NCBI GenBank assembly: GCA_028818705.1
Contig: JAPPNJ010000011.1
Coordinates: 1 to 64,000, forward strand
Direction: 5' to 3'
Source of the DNA: Candidatus Poribacteria bacterium
Lineage (GTDB): Bacteria; Poribacteria; WGA-4E; WGA-3G
Length of the DNA: 64,000 nt
A program made the position numbers and the translations under genes. How positions within the stretch are numbered: the stretch's first letter is position 1; each line of letters opens with the position of its first letter. This document shows positions 36,804-44,965 of the stretch, piece after piece. The notes beneath the pieces are model-generated. The model worked only from the letters and a program-made list of their open reading frames with translations, made no database searches and was not told the origin of the DNA.

Positions 36804-36938
36804 ATCTTTTGGGGTTATTCAGTTTTCGGTTTTTTAACCTGTTTCGTTAGAAAGTCGGGATTCGGAGAAATCAACGGTATCTATGCCTGATGGCATAGCC
36901 CGCCTCCTACAGAAGAATTGAATCTTGACTTCCACCTA

Positions 36939-36967
36939 TTGCAGTTTTCCCTATATCATGGTATACT
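36939..36967 (+). promoter_or_regulatory. Sigma-70-type promoter for the acyl-CoA synthetase gene
   Basis: TTGCAG (36939-36944), a 17-base spacer and TATACT (36962-36967), 38 bases before the ATG at 37006. The rest of the gap (36646-36938) holds the hairpin at 36755-36803 and a TGTAGGAG-type motif on the minus strand near 36890-36910. Confidence 0.5.
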
Positions 36968-37005
36968 TTCGATATTATAAGATCTAAAAAGGAAACGTTT
37001 GTTTC

Positions 37006-39051
37006 ATGCTAACCGTTGAACAAATCACCGCTTGTGGATTAGAAAAAAAGGAAGCATTAAAAATAGCAGAAACCGTTAATAGGCTATTATCAACTCAGTC
37101 TTCGACAGCCTGTTGGTACGAATTATCGCGCTACATCCTTACACCACAACACCCTTTTACGCTCCACCAATTGCTCTATGCGACGGTGTACGCCGATTTC
37201 GATCGCGCAACGTCCGGGCTACCCCCCGCATGGTTTCCTACTGACGAAGACATCACCGAAGCGAATATCACCCGTCTCATGAGGAAATTATCCATCAAAA
37301 CCTATCCCGAATTTCACGCTTGGTCAGTTGACAATCGCGATATGTTTTGGCAGATGATGATTGACACATTGGGCATTAAAACAATAGCCACAAATACCGA
37401 AGCACAAAAAGACGCAACAGGCACCGCAACAAACCTCGCTAAACTCAATATCGTTGACAGCTGCTTCAGTGGTCCCAATGATGCTACCGCGATTATTGCA
37501 CAACGCGAAAACGACGAAAATCTCGGAACACTTACCTATGGCGAATTGGAACGCCTTACCAACCGAGTCGCAAACGGACTTGTGGATCTCGGTCTGAAAC
37601 AAGGGGACGCAGTAGCGGTCGATATGCCGATGAACGCTGAATCCGTTGCCATCTATCTCGGAATTGTCAAAGTGGGATGTGTCGTTGTTGGCATAGCTGA
37701 TAGCTTTGCGCCAGATGAGATAGCCACCCGTCTCCGCATCGGAAAAGCAAAAGCAATCTTTACACAGGACTATATCAACAGAGCGGGCAAGCGTCTGCCG
37801 CTGTATGAGAAAGTAATCGCCGCAAACGCTCCGACAGTCGTTGTTTCTTCGTGCGTGGGCAGCGATACTGTTGCACAGGTCCAGCGCGAAGGAGATATAA
37901 CGTGGAACGACTTTTTGAGTGATATAGAGACCTTCACCGCTACCCCGTGCGATCCAGATGCACACACTAACATCCTCTTCTCCTCTGGAACCACCGGCGA
38001 ACCGAAGGCGATTCCGTGGACGCATACCACCCCGATCAAATGTGCTACAGATGCCTATCTACACCACGACATCCATCCGGGCAACGTGCTTGCGTGGTAT
38101 ACAAACCTCGGTTGGATGATGGGTCCATGGCTCATCTATGCCAGTCTTATTAACAAAGCCACCATTGCGTTGTACGACGGTGTGCCGACAGGACGTGAGT
38201 TTGGGGTCTTTGTCCAGAACGCCAAGGTCACTATGCTCGGTGTTGTTCCAACCCTCGTTCGCGCCTGGAAAAACATGGACTGTATGCAAGGACTCAACTG
38301 GCACGCGATTCGAGCGTTTAGTTCAACGGGTGAATGCTCTAACCCTGATGAAATGCTGTACCTTATGTCCTTGGCTGGCTATAGACCGGTGATTGAGTAT
38401 TGTGGAGGCACCGAAATCGGCGGCGGCTATGTCACTGGCACGCGCGTGCAGCCCGCTGCGCCTTCGATGTTCACAACACCCGCACTCGGCTTGAATTTCT
38501 CACTCTTCGACGAGAACGGAGAGCCGACCCGAAACGGCGAAGTCTTCATCTCGCCACCGTCCCTCGGTCTCTCTACAACGCTTCTCAACGCTGACCACAA
38601 CGAAGTCTACTTTGGAGGGGCACCAGGACCGAACCTGCGTCGCCACGGCGATGCAATCGAAGAGTTAGGCAACGGTTCTGACACTGAACCTTGGCTGGAA
38701 GGTGTCAAGTATCGGGTTCTCGGTCGCGTTGACGATACAATGAACCTGAGCGGTATCAAAGTGAGTTCTGCAGAGATCGAGGAAGTGCTTAACATCGTCA
38801 GCGAAATCCAAGAGACCGCAGCAGTTGCCGTCTCATCCAAAGACGGCGGTCCCAGTCAACTCGTCATCTACGCCGTGCTAACAGCATCAGAATCTGCACC
38901 AACAAAACAGGAGATTCACGATGCGTTGCAAGCCGAACTCTCCCAACACCTCAACCCACTGTTCCGCATTCGCGATGTCGTCATCGTAGATGCCCTCCCA
39001 CGAACCGCCTCCAACAAGGTCATGCGCCGATTGCTGCGCGATCGTCTGTAA
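37006..39051 (+). CDS. AMP-forming acyl-CoA synthetase, ACAS/AAE type
   Basis: 681 residues. An N-terminal extension (1-120) with PAWFPTDEDITEANI resembles that of acetoacetyl-/acetyl-CoA synthetase relatives. The adenylation domain has the P-loop-like LFSSGTTGEPKAIPWTH (about 325-341), ECSNPDEMLY, YCGGTEIGGGYV (A5-type), HGDAIEE (A7-type D) and YRVLGRVDDTMNLSGIKVSSAEIE (A8). The conserved Lys near the C-terminus is in ASNKVMRRLL. It activates a short or branched carboxylic acid as CoA thioester. AAAAAGGAAAC upstream is a weak ribosome site. The gene is monocistronic. Confidence 0.85.
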   Translation: MLTVEQITACGLEKKEALKIAETVNRLLSTQSSTACWYELSRYILTPQHPFTLHQLLYATVYADFDRATSGLPPAWFPTDEDITEANITRLMRKLSIKTYPEFHAWSVDNRDMFWQMMIDTLGIKTIATNTEAQKDATGTATNLAKLNIVDSCFSGPNDATAIIAQRENDENLGTLTYGELERLTNRVANGLVDLGLKQGDAVAVDMPMNAESVAIYLGIVKVGCVVVGIADSFAPDEIATRLRIGKAKAIFTQDYINRAGKRLPLYEKVIAANAPTVVVSSCVGSDTVAQVQREGDITWNDFLSDIETFTATPCDPDAHTNILFSSGTTGEPKAIPWTHTTPIKCATDAYLHHDIHPGNVLAWYTNLGWMMGPWLIYASLINKATIALYDGVPTGREFGVFVQNAKVTMLGVVPTLVRAWKNMDCMQGLNWHAIRAFSSTGECSNPDEMLYLMSLAGYRPVIEYCGGTEIGGGYVTGTRVQPAAPSMFTTPALGLNFSLFDENGEPTRNGEVFISPPSLGLSTTLLNADHNEVYFGGAPGPNLRRHGDAIEELGNGSDTEPWLEGVKYRVLGRVDDTMNLSGIKVSSAEIEEVLNIVSEIQETAAVAVSSKDGGPSQLVIYAVLTASESAPTKQEIHDALQAELSQHLNPLFRIRDVVIVDALPRTASNKVMRRLLRDRL

Positions 39052-39070
39052 CCCTATAGGGTCATTTAGT

Positions 39071-39131
39071 TCTTCTGTAGGAGGGAACTCCGATTCCCGA
39101 CTCTTCCTTGTAGGAGCAAGCTCCCACTCGC
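39071..39131 (+). repeat. Two TGTAGGAG-type hairpins (family C)
   Basis: TGTAGGAGGGAACTCC with GATTCCCGAC, and TTGTAGGAGCAAGCTCCCAC with TCGCGA, sit side by side downstream of the acyl-CoA synthetase. The head TGTAGGAG is the same as at 42362 and, on the minus strand, about 17225 and 36900, while the stem sequences differ. Confidence 0.5.
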
Positions 39132-39198
39132 GATTTTTCAATGAAAATGCGAAAAAAAACCGAAAACTGAATGACCCTGAGGAACCCTACTATCAGAC

Positions 39199-39227
39199 TT
39201 GACAATTTTCTCATAAGATGCTACTAT
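39199..39227 (+). promoter_or_regulatory. Sigma-70-type promoter for the DUF362 gene
   Basis: TTGACA (39199-39204), a 17-base spacer and TACTAT (39222-39227), 35 bases before the ATG at 39262. Confidence 0.6.
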
Positions 39228-39261
39228 TTTACAAAATCATCCACCCGCACTGGAGACCATA

Positions 39262-40476
39262 ATGGAAAAACAGTTCAAAGTTAGAGCAGCACACTGCGAT
39301 TATCGCGCCACGGAAGAGGAAATTTATCAGACGCTCCGTCGTATCACCGACCCGCTCACTCGTGCTTGGAAACCGATTGAAAACGCCAAGAAGGTGGTCA
39401 TGAAATTCAACATGATGAAGCCAGCTGAGCGGATTATCTATTACGAGGGTCGCCGCCGAGAATTAGTAGATGATGCCACTTGCCGTGCCGTCCTACGCTT
39501 GATTAAGGAGCACACTACGGCGCAGCTTGTCGCTACTGACACGAACCCTTATACCCATGGGCATCGGATGCCGCCCAATTTCAACTATGAACATCATTTG
39601 AAAGAATTCGACGTGCAATTTGTCGATTCCAACCTCCCTCCGTTTAAGGACTACGATGTACCCGGTGGCGGTTCAATGTTCGATCGCTACACACTGAGTG
39701 CCTGTTTCGACGATGCCGATGCAGTCGTCTCGGTAGCGAAGATGAAAAACCACGCCTTTATGGGTATCACGCTATGCACGAAAAACCTGTTCGGATTACC
39801 GCCGATGCTGCTGCCAGAAGGTCGAACACGCAGCTACTACCACCATCTCATCCGTCTCTCCTACGTACTCCCAGATTTAGCACTCATCACGAAGCCGTGT
39901 CTCAATATCATCGATGCGTTGACAGGACAGTGGGGACGTGAGTGGGGCGGTGAAGGCAGAATCTGTAATGCTCTCATCGCTGGCGATCACCCAATTTCCA
40001 CGGACACTGTTGGCATGCACCTGATGGGACACGATCCGCAGTCCGACTGGCCCACGCCTCCGTTCAAACGCGATAGGAACCATATCCTCATCGCTGCACA
40101 GCGTGGATACGGCACCGTCAACCTTGACGAGATCGATTGGGAGAGCGAAGTCACAGCACCTTTGGCGGAATTTGATTCAGTCGAAACGGATACACCGGAA
40201 ACGGTTGCTAACTGGCGGCGCACGACGTGCGAGCAGGGGTTAATCTATCAAGAAAACCAGAAAGCACTCATCGACCGGTATCGCGACAACTTCATTTACA
40301 TGCAAGGCGGCGAAGTCGTCTGGGCTGGACCCGACCCGTCGAATCTCGGCAGTCGTCGGCAGCTGAGCGGTGATAAGAAGGACAGCGCACTCTGGCTCAA
40401 ACTCGTGGATGCCGAAGAACACGAAGGCGAACGTTTCAACGTCTATGGCGAGTGCCTAAAACCCTTCGCTGCATAG
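39262..40476 (+). CDS. DUF362-family protein
   Basis: 404 residues, cytosolic. Typical DUF362 segments are KKVVMKFNMMKP, LVATDTNPYTHGHR, FVDSNLPPFKDYDVPGGG, VVSVAKMKNHAFMGITLCTKNLFGLPP (about 155-182) and the C-terminal ISTDTVGMHLMGHDP, all in the family order. DUF362 proteins are often iron-sulfur-associated, but the usual C-terminal ferredoxin-like Cys pairs are missing here. The function is unknown. It is preceded by its own promoter and followed by repeat hairpins. Confidence 0.82.
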   Translation: MEKQFKVRAAHCDYRATEEEIYQTLRRITDPLTRAWKPIENAKKVVMKFNMMKPAERIIYYEGRRRELVDDATCRAVLRLIKEHTTAQLVATDTNPYTHGHRMPPNFNYEHHLKEFDVQFVDSNLPPFKDYDVPGGGSMFDRYTLSACFDDADAVVSVAKMKNHAFMGITLCTKNLFGLPPMLLPEGRTRSYYHHLIRLSYVLPDLALITKPCLNIIDALTGQWGREWGGEGRICNALIAGDHPISTDTVGMHLMGHDPQSDWPTPPFKRDRNHILIAAQRGYGTVNLDEIDWESEVTAPLAEFDSVETDTPETVANWRRTTCEQGLIYQENQKALIDRYRDNFIYMQGGEVVWAGPDPSNLGSRRQLSGDKKDSALWLKLVDAEEHEGERFNVYGECLKPFAA

Positions 40477-40489
40477 TTTAGGCCTGTTT

Positions 40490-40610
40490 GGCGAGGATGG
40501 CTTCGGCTTTGGTGCCTCGCCCTTCCCTATACCCACTGACGGCGTTTTCTAACTGCATCGTATAGTTCAGAATTGTTCGGCGAGGATGGCTTCGGCTTTG
40601 GTGCCTCGCC
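40490..40610 (+). repeat. Tandem UUCG-loop hairpins (family B, two copies)
   Basis: Two identical hairpins, GGCGAGG (40490-40496)/CCTCGCC (40515-40521) and 40579-40585/40604-40610, each enclose ATGGCTTCGGCTTTGGTG. The upstream flanks are also similar (CATAGTTTAG against TATAGTTCAG), so the unit is an 89-bp tandem duplication. The loop contains GGC-TTCG-GCT. A variant-stem third copy is at 16848-16878. Confidence 0.65.
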
Positions 40611-40626
40611 TATTCTCACACCTACT

Positions 40627-40686
40627 GGCGAGGTTTCCAAATTATGCTACGAAAGCATAATTTGTCTTAGCCTTACATTCCTCGCC
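40627..40686 (-). repeat. Composite leader hairpin: family A inside a GGCGAGG stem
   Basis: GGCGAGG (40627-40633) and CCTCGCC (40680-40686) enclose the perfect 10-bp palindrome AAATTATGCT (40639-40648)/AGCATAATTT (40654-40663) and the minus-strand family A head ending at 40679. The element ends 18 bases before the ATG of the PhyH gene at 40705, so it would be in the mRNA leader next to the AAGGAG ribosome site. Confidence 0.65.
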
Positions 40687-40704
40687 TATTAAGGAGAACA
40701 CAAA

Positions 40705-41457
40705 ATGGGCATCACCGACGCACAAAAGAAACAATTAGACGAGCAGGGATGCATCGTCATTCCCGATGTGTTCTCCGATGCGGAGATTGAAGTCTACAGA
40801 GCCGATATACTCCGGTTAGCAGAAGCGGAGAAGCAGAATGGGTTGGCGCGTCAACACACTGACGGATATGGACAGCACGTCCGTTGGTTGGTAAACAAGG
40901 GACAGATGTATGAGAAACTCGTCGCCCACCCAAAAGTGATGCCGTTCTTTGAACACGTGCTCGGTCCCGACTATACCCTCAGTACACTCACCTCTAACAT
41001 CATCGATCCCGGCGCGTCTGATGGCGGCTACCACGTCGATAGTGTATTAGGCACAATGCCGGAACCACTGCCCAGTTTCCCACTGGTCGCCAACAGTCTT
41101 TGGTTGCTTGACGATTTCACACCGGAAAATGGTGGCACACGCCATGTACCAGGCATCCATCTTCAACGAAAAAAACCGCCGCCCGGCACGACACACCACC
41201 CCGACGAAGTCAGATTGTCCGCCTCGAAAGGCTCTGTATTTCTCTTTAACGGTGCAATTTGGCATTCCGCCGGTGCCAATAAAACCGACGAGCAGCGTAT
41301 TGCGCTCATCTGTTTCTGTTGTCGTTCATTTGTCAAGCCGATGTTCGACTTCGTGCATCACTTGAAACCGGAGGTTGTTGAGCGTGCTACGCCTACCATG
41401 CGCCGCATCTACGGGTTTGATTCCCAACCACAGCCACCGGATCAGCCCACTCAGTAA
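40705..41457 (+). CDS. PhyH-family dioxygenase with leader hairpin
   Basis: 250 residues. H110-V-D112 in GGYHVDS and distal H187 in GAIWHSAGAN form the iron triad; R198 (EQRIAL) is the likely 2-oxoglutarate ligand. The N-terminus LDEQGCIVIPDVFSDAEIEV is typical. AAGGAG lies 13 bases upstream, next to a repeat-formed hairpin (40627-40686) that could mask or expose it. The substrate is unknown. No neighbour shares an obvious pathway, though the DUF362 gene precedes it on the same strand. Confidence 0.85.
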   Translation: MGITDAQKKQLDEQGCIVIPDVFSDAEIEVYRADILRLAEAEKQNGLARQHTDGYGQHVRWLVNKGQMYEKLVAHPKVMPFFEHVLGPDYTLSTLTSNIIDPGASDGGYHVDSVLGTMPEPLPSFPLVANSLWLLDDFTPENGGTRHVPGIHLQRKKPPPGTTHHPDEVRLSASKGSVFLFNGAIWHSAGANKTDEQRIALICFCCRSFVKPMFDFVHHLKPEVVERATPTMRRIYGFDSQPQPPDQPTQ

Positions 41458-41491
41458 TTACCTTTGCTGGCGAGATTTCCCAACCGGAGGT

Positions 41492-41588
41492 ATATCTACA
41501 CAAACTTAGTCCCGTAGGGCCCTGCGTCAGACTGCCAACCGAGCCCGCGAAGTAGGACAGATATCTACACAAACTTAGTCCCGTAGGG
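41492..41588 (+). repeat. 28-bp direct repeat, two copies
   Basis: ATATCTACACAAACTTAG followed by TCCCGTAGGG occurs at 41492-41519 and again, identical, at 41561-41588. The 41-base spacer is GC-richer. A partial CCCGTAGG recurs at 41651. Non-coding, between the PhyH and restriction-modification genes. Confidence 0.7.
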
Positions 41589-41657
41589 TTTATTTGCTTG
41601 GGTATTTCTTCAGTATGTTTATAGCAAACGTTTCTCTCAATTCTTTAGCCCCGTAGG

Positions 41658-41698
41658 AAATTGTGCCATTAAGGCACAATTTGTCTTTGCTTTACATT
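41658..41698 (-). repeat. Family A repeat copy 4
   Basis: AAATTGTGCC (41658-41667) and GGCACAATTT (41673-41682) form a perfect 10-bp stem with loop ATTAA. The minus-strand head AATGTAAAGCAAAGACAAAT lies in 41678-41698, overlapping the right arm. Confidence 0.7.
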
Positions 41699-41754
41699 GG
41701 CATGCATATAGCACAAACATACTAGCCATCGAAAATTAATTCTAAGGAAATATT

Positions 41755-44742
41755 ATGCCCAACCGACGCGAAACAACAATTACAAATGAATTGGTAAATA
41801 TTCTACGAAACATGCGCCACGGTTGGGAACTCGAAACAGAAGTCAACGCCTTCATCAAAGGCAACAGTGAACTGGATGCCCTCGTAATTGAACGGGGCAG
41901 AGAACCTATCGGCATCGAAGCCAAATTCGCCACAACCACCAACGCCAAAAACCTCATCAAACAAGCCGAAACAAGACTCGTCTATGAACTCGAAGCAGAA
42001 TACCATACCGCCACGAAAACCCTCAACAACGTCATGGCAATTTTGTATCCTGAGCGTTTTAAAACGATGCCGGGACGGGACATCAGCTCACAACTCCGTG
42101 AGGCGGATGACCTACAGTACAAACTCATTAGTACCCTCAGGGGCACCGTCGGACACTTTCCAGAAAATGGATGGGCAATTGGCACGGTGGGAGACATTGC
42201 GAATGCGTTACACGTCGGCGCAATGCCCAACTCTCAACTGGAACAAGCAGCAAAAGACATGGAATATAGTATTGACAGCGCGGCTCACTTACTTGAAGAC
42301 GCAATCGTCAATCATCGTGCTATCGGGACCAAAATTGAGACAATTCTTCACCAAGAAGTCTTTGTAGGAGCGATTTCCGAATCGCGACATCTCAACATAC
42401 AAACCCTCCGTATGGCTGCACTGATTATCACCGATGCCTTTGTTTTTCAAAGCTCACTTGCCGGCAAAGCAGAAATGGAATCTGTCCGATCACTTCGCCA
42501 ACTTTTGCCCACGATTGACTACGCCCATGTTATCGCTGATTGGAACACCATCCTCAAAGTCAATTATCGTCCTATCTTTGAGGATGCCCGTAATCTCGTT
42601 GAGGCACTCGCTACTGATGATAGGTTGGTTAAACCCATCTTAACCCTCCTTTGTGAAGCAGCTAAAGACCTCGTTGACACCGATATCGCACAGATTCACG
42701 AACTTGCAGGCATCGTTTTCCAAAAACTCATCACCGATAGGAAATACGTTAAGGCAAATTACACACTCCCAGAAAGTGCTGTACTGTTGTCAACCCTTGT
42801 GATGCCCGAACTGCCCGAAGGTAAACTCCCGAAAGTGGCGGACTTCGCCTGTGGGACCGGTGCGCTCCTCAACGGCGTATATCAACGTATCCTATCTTTA
42901 TACGAACAACAAGGTGGAAACGGGAGGGATATTCACCAGAAGATGCTTGAGGAAAACATCGCTGGTGCCGATGTTATGCCTAATGCTACACATCTTACAG
43001 CGGCATCTCTTGCAAGTACGTATTCAGGTATCAAAATCGGTGACACTCAAATACTCACCGCCCCCTATGGGGTAATGGAGGATGGAAGTTACGCGATAGG
43101 TTCATTGGAATTGCTTGATGACGTGTCGTTACTGGACACTGATGCTGAACAGATCGGGGGCGAGGAGAACACAGTGGTTAAACTTCAACAGCAATTCCAG
43201 CACGGTGATATTGATATCGTGATACAGAATCCGCCCTTTACAAGACCTGGATCGGACAGCAACACCAACATTCCAAAGTCTATATTCCAAGGTAGTGATC
43301 GACCCAAGGTAGAACAGAAAGCAATGCAGGCTATGCTGAAATCTAAAGACAGAAGAGTAGCAGAGGGAATTTCTGACTTTGCACCCAATTTCGTTGACCT
43401 TGCGGATAAGAAACTTAAGCGCGGCGGGACAATGGGATTTATTCTCCTATTGACAGTATTGAGGTCACCCATTACACAGAAAATTAGGGATATGTGGGCA
43501 ACCGAATACCACAATGTAGTTGTGATTACTATACCTAAGAGGACGGCAAAGGATTGTGCATTCTCTGCCGATACTAAGAAAGCGGAATGCATCGTCGTCG
43601 CAACGAAAGGTATCGGGGAAAATACAGGGCGAGGTACATTCGTCTGCTTAAAGCAGAGACCTCAAAGTACACTTGAAGCAATGGAAATCGCAAAACAGAT
43701 ATTCGCGAGCAGTAGCACACGAAAACTTGAAGATGTTCCTAACGGTGGGAATATTATCAGCATAGGAAACACCAATAGCGGACAAGTGATAGATTGCCCC
43801 ATCAAAGATGGCGTGGAATGGGTTGCAACACGGACGCGATCAATGGCATTGTTACAGAGTGCCCACAAACTCGCTGCTGGAAAATTACATCTTCCAATGG
43901 AAAGAGAACCTATTCCCATTGACATCTGCAGAATGCAAGATATAGCAAAAATTGGATCAGCTGATTTGTACAGAAAAGACGGATCATTTATTATGGTAGA
44001 AGGATGGGAACCTAACAGTGATGGTTACGATGCCTTATGGAAAGTTAACGCGCCTTTACAACGAGCTATGGTTGCCTTGCCAAACTCTAAAGCGATACCT
44101 CGTTCAACTGAAAACGCTACGGTTAAACGAGCCTTAGATTGCATGAGCAAAACCCATTATCATATCAATCTGAGATTCACTTCAAATTCAATTATATCCT
44201 CCTTTACTGAGGATCCCTCCATTGGAATCCGATCAATGATAAATGTTTTACTCAACAACCCGCGACACGAAATTGCGTGGACATTGTGGTGCAACTCAAC
44301 ACTAGGAATCTTCTGTCACTGGTTACATAGCAGTAAACAGGATATGGGGCGCGGGACCCTGCGTCAGCAGACATTAGGAACACTGCCGACGCTGGATATT
44401 CGCAGTCTTTCCGATAAACAGTTAGCAAAAGCTAGGATGCTCTTTGAGCGACTGAGATATAAGCGTATGCTGCCAGTCAATGAGTGCGCCCATGACCTTA
44501 TCCGACATGATCTGGATACAGAACTGCTGACAGAGGTGCTTGGCATTAATAATCTTGGTGTCCTCACAGCCATGCAAACTCTCCGTGAAATGCTCTGTGC
44601 TGAACCAAGTGTCCAAGGTGAGAAGAAAGATAAGTGCAACCTTGACGCGGAGTTGGCGATGCTTAAGAAGAAGGAGGTTGCGTTGCCGAGTTGGTATAAA
44701 GATGAAAAACTAAACACCTCGGTAAAGAACACTCCAATTTGA
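41755..44742 (+). CDS. Type IIG-like restriction-modification enzyme (nuclease plus N6-adenine methylase)
   Basis: 995 residues, the usual size of single-chain type IIG enzymes. N-terminal PD-(D/E)xK-type motif: D41 (NSELDALVI) and E55-A-K57 (GIEAKF). A helical linker covers about 100-340. The methylase domain has SAM motif I DFACGTGALLNG (about 362-373) and catalytic N492-P-P-F495 in VIQNPPFTRPG, typical of gamma-class N6-adenine methylases. The C-terminal third (about 730-980) would hold the target-recognition domain. AAGGAA precedes the ATG. The gene stands alone with repeats upstream and downstream, and one repeat hairpin (42362-42386) lies inside its frame. Likely anti-phage or anti-plasmid; methylation specificity unknown. 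Confidence 0.8.
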   Translation: MPNRRETTITNELVNILRNMRHGWELETEVNAFIKGNSELDALVIERGREPIGIEAKFATTTNAKNLIKQAETRLVYELEAEYHTATKTLNNVMAILYPERFKTMPGRDISSQLREADDLQYKLISTLRGTVGHFPENGWAIGTVGDIANALHVGAMPNSQLEQAAKDMEYSIDSAAHLLEDAIVNHRAIGTKIETILHQEVFVGAISESRHLNIQTLRMAALIITDAFVFQSSLAGKAEMESVRSLRQLLPTIDYAHVIADWNTILKVNYRPIFEDARNLVEALATDDRLVKPILTLLCEAAKDLVDTDIAQIHELAGIVFQKLITDRKYVKANYTLPESAVLLSTLVMPELPEGKLPKVADFACGTGALLNGVYQRILSLYEQQGGNGRDIHQKMLEENIAGADVMPNATHLTAASLASTYSGIKIGDTQILTAPYGVMEDGSYAIGSLELLDDVSLLDTDAEQIGGEENTVVKLQQQFQHGDIDIVIQNPPFTRPGSDSNTNIPKSIFQGSDRPKVEQKAMQAMLKSKDRRVAEGISDFAPNFVDLADKKLKRGGTMGFILLLTVLRSPITQKIRDMWATEYHNVVVITIPKRTAKDCAFSADTKKAECIVVATKGIGENTGRGTFVCLKQRPQSTLEAMEIAKQIFASSSTRKLEDVPNGGNIISIGNTNSGQVIDCPIKDGVEWVATRTRSMALLQSAHKLAAGKLHLPMEREPIPIDICRMQDIAKIGSADLYRKDGSFIMVEGWEPNSDGYDALWKVNAPLQRAMVALPNSKAIPRSTENATVKRALDCMSKTHYHINLRFTSNSIISSFTEDPSIGIRSMINVLLNNPRHEIAWTLWCNSTLGIFCHWLHSSKQDMGRGTLRQQTLGTLPTLDIRSLSDKQLAKARMLFERLRYKRMLPVNECAHDLIRHDLDTELLTEVLGINNLGVLTAMQTLREMLCAEPSVQGEKKDKCNLDAELAMLKKKEVALPSWYKDEKLNTSVKNTPI
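42362..42386 (+). repeat. TGTAGGAG-type hairpin inside the restriction-modification gene (family C)
   Basis: TTGTAGGAGCGATTTCCGAA continuing TCGCGA. GCGATT/AATCGC form a perfect stem around TCCG. It encodes VFVGAISESRH within residues about 203-213, in frame. The same head with other stems occurs in non-coding DNA at 39071-39131. Confidence 0.5.
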
Positions 44743-44965
44743 CGTTCCTATATTATGAGTGTTATAATTCCAAAACGACGGTCAACTTAGTTCAGGCTAT
44801 AAGGCTATCCAAAGCGGGTTCAATTCAGACTTTATTCGACGTGGAGATATAGACATGCAAATCGAAGACTACTTCAACGTCGAAAAGGAACGAGGTTAGG
44901 AAACCTCGTCAGCGGAAGGAGCGTAAAGAGTGAGGTCAGAGAGAACACCATCAGTCATTAAGGGT
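44743..44965. other. Short intergenic region with a gene fragment
   Basis: About 220 bases between the convergent restriction-modification (+) and LamG (-) genes. Contains the DUF433-like N-terminal fragment at 44855-44899. ACGAGGTT (44890-44897) and AACCTCGT (44901-44908) form a hairpin that begins two codons before the fragment's stop. Confidence 0.4.
44855..44899 (+). pseudogene. Truncated DUF433-like antitoxin start
   Basis: MQIEDYFNVEKERG then stop. MQ(L/I)EDYF is the opening I know from DUF433 proteins (small antitoxin-like proteins) in this type of genome. GTGGAG precedes the ATG by about 9 bases, so it may still be translated. The frame ends inside a GAGGTT-AACCTC palindrome, suggesting that a repeat insertion truncated the gene. 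Confidence 0.45.

Noticed and set aside
37324..38025. 233-codon minus-strand ORF inside the acyl-CoA synthetase gene
   Set aside because: Shadow of a strongly supported gene on the other strand.
43185..43592. 135-codon minus-strand ORF inside the restriction-modification gene
   Set aside because: It overlaps the conserved methylase motifs on the other strand and lacks start signals.
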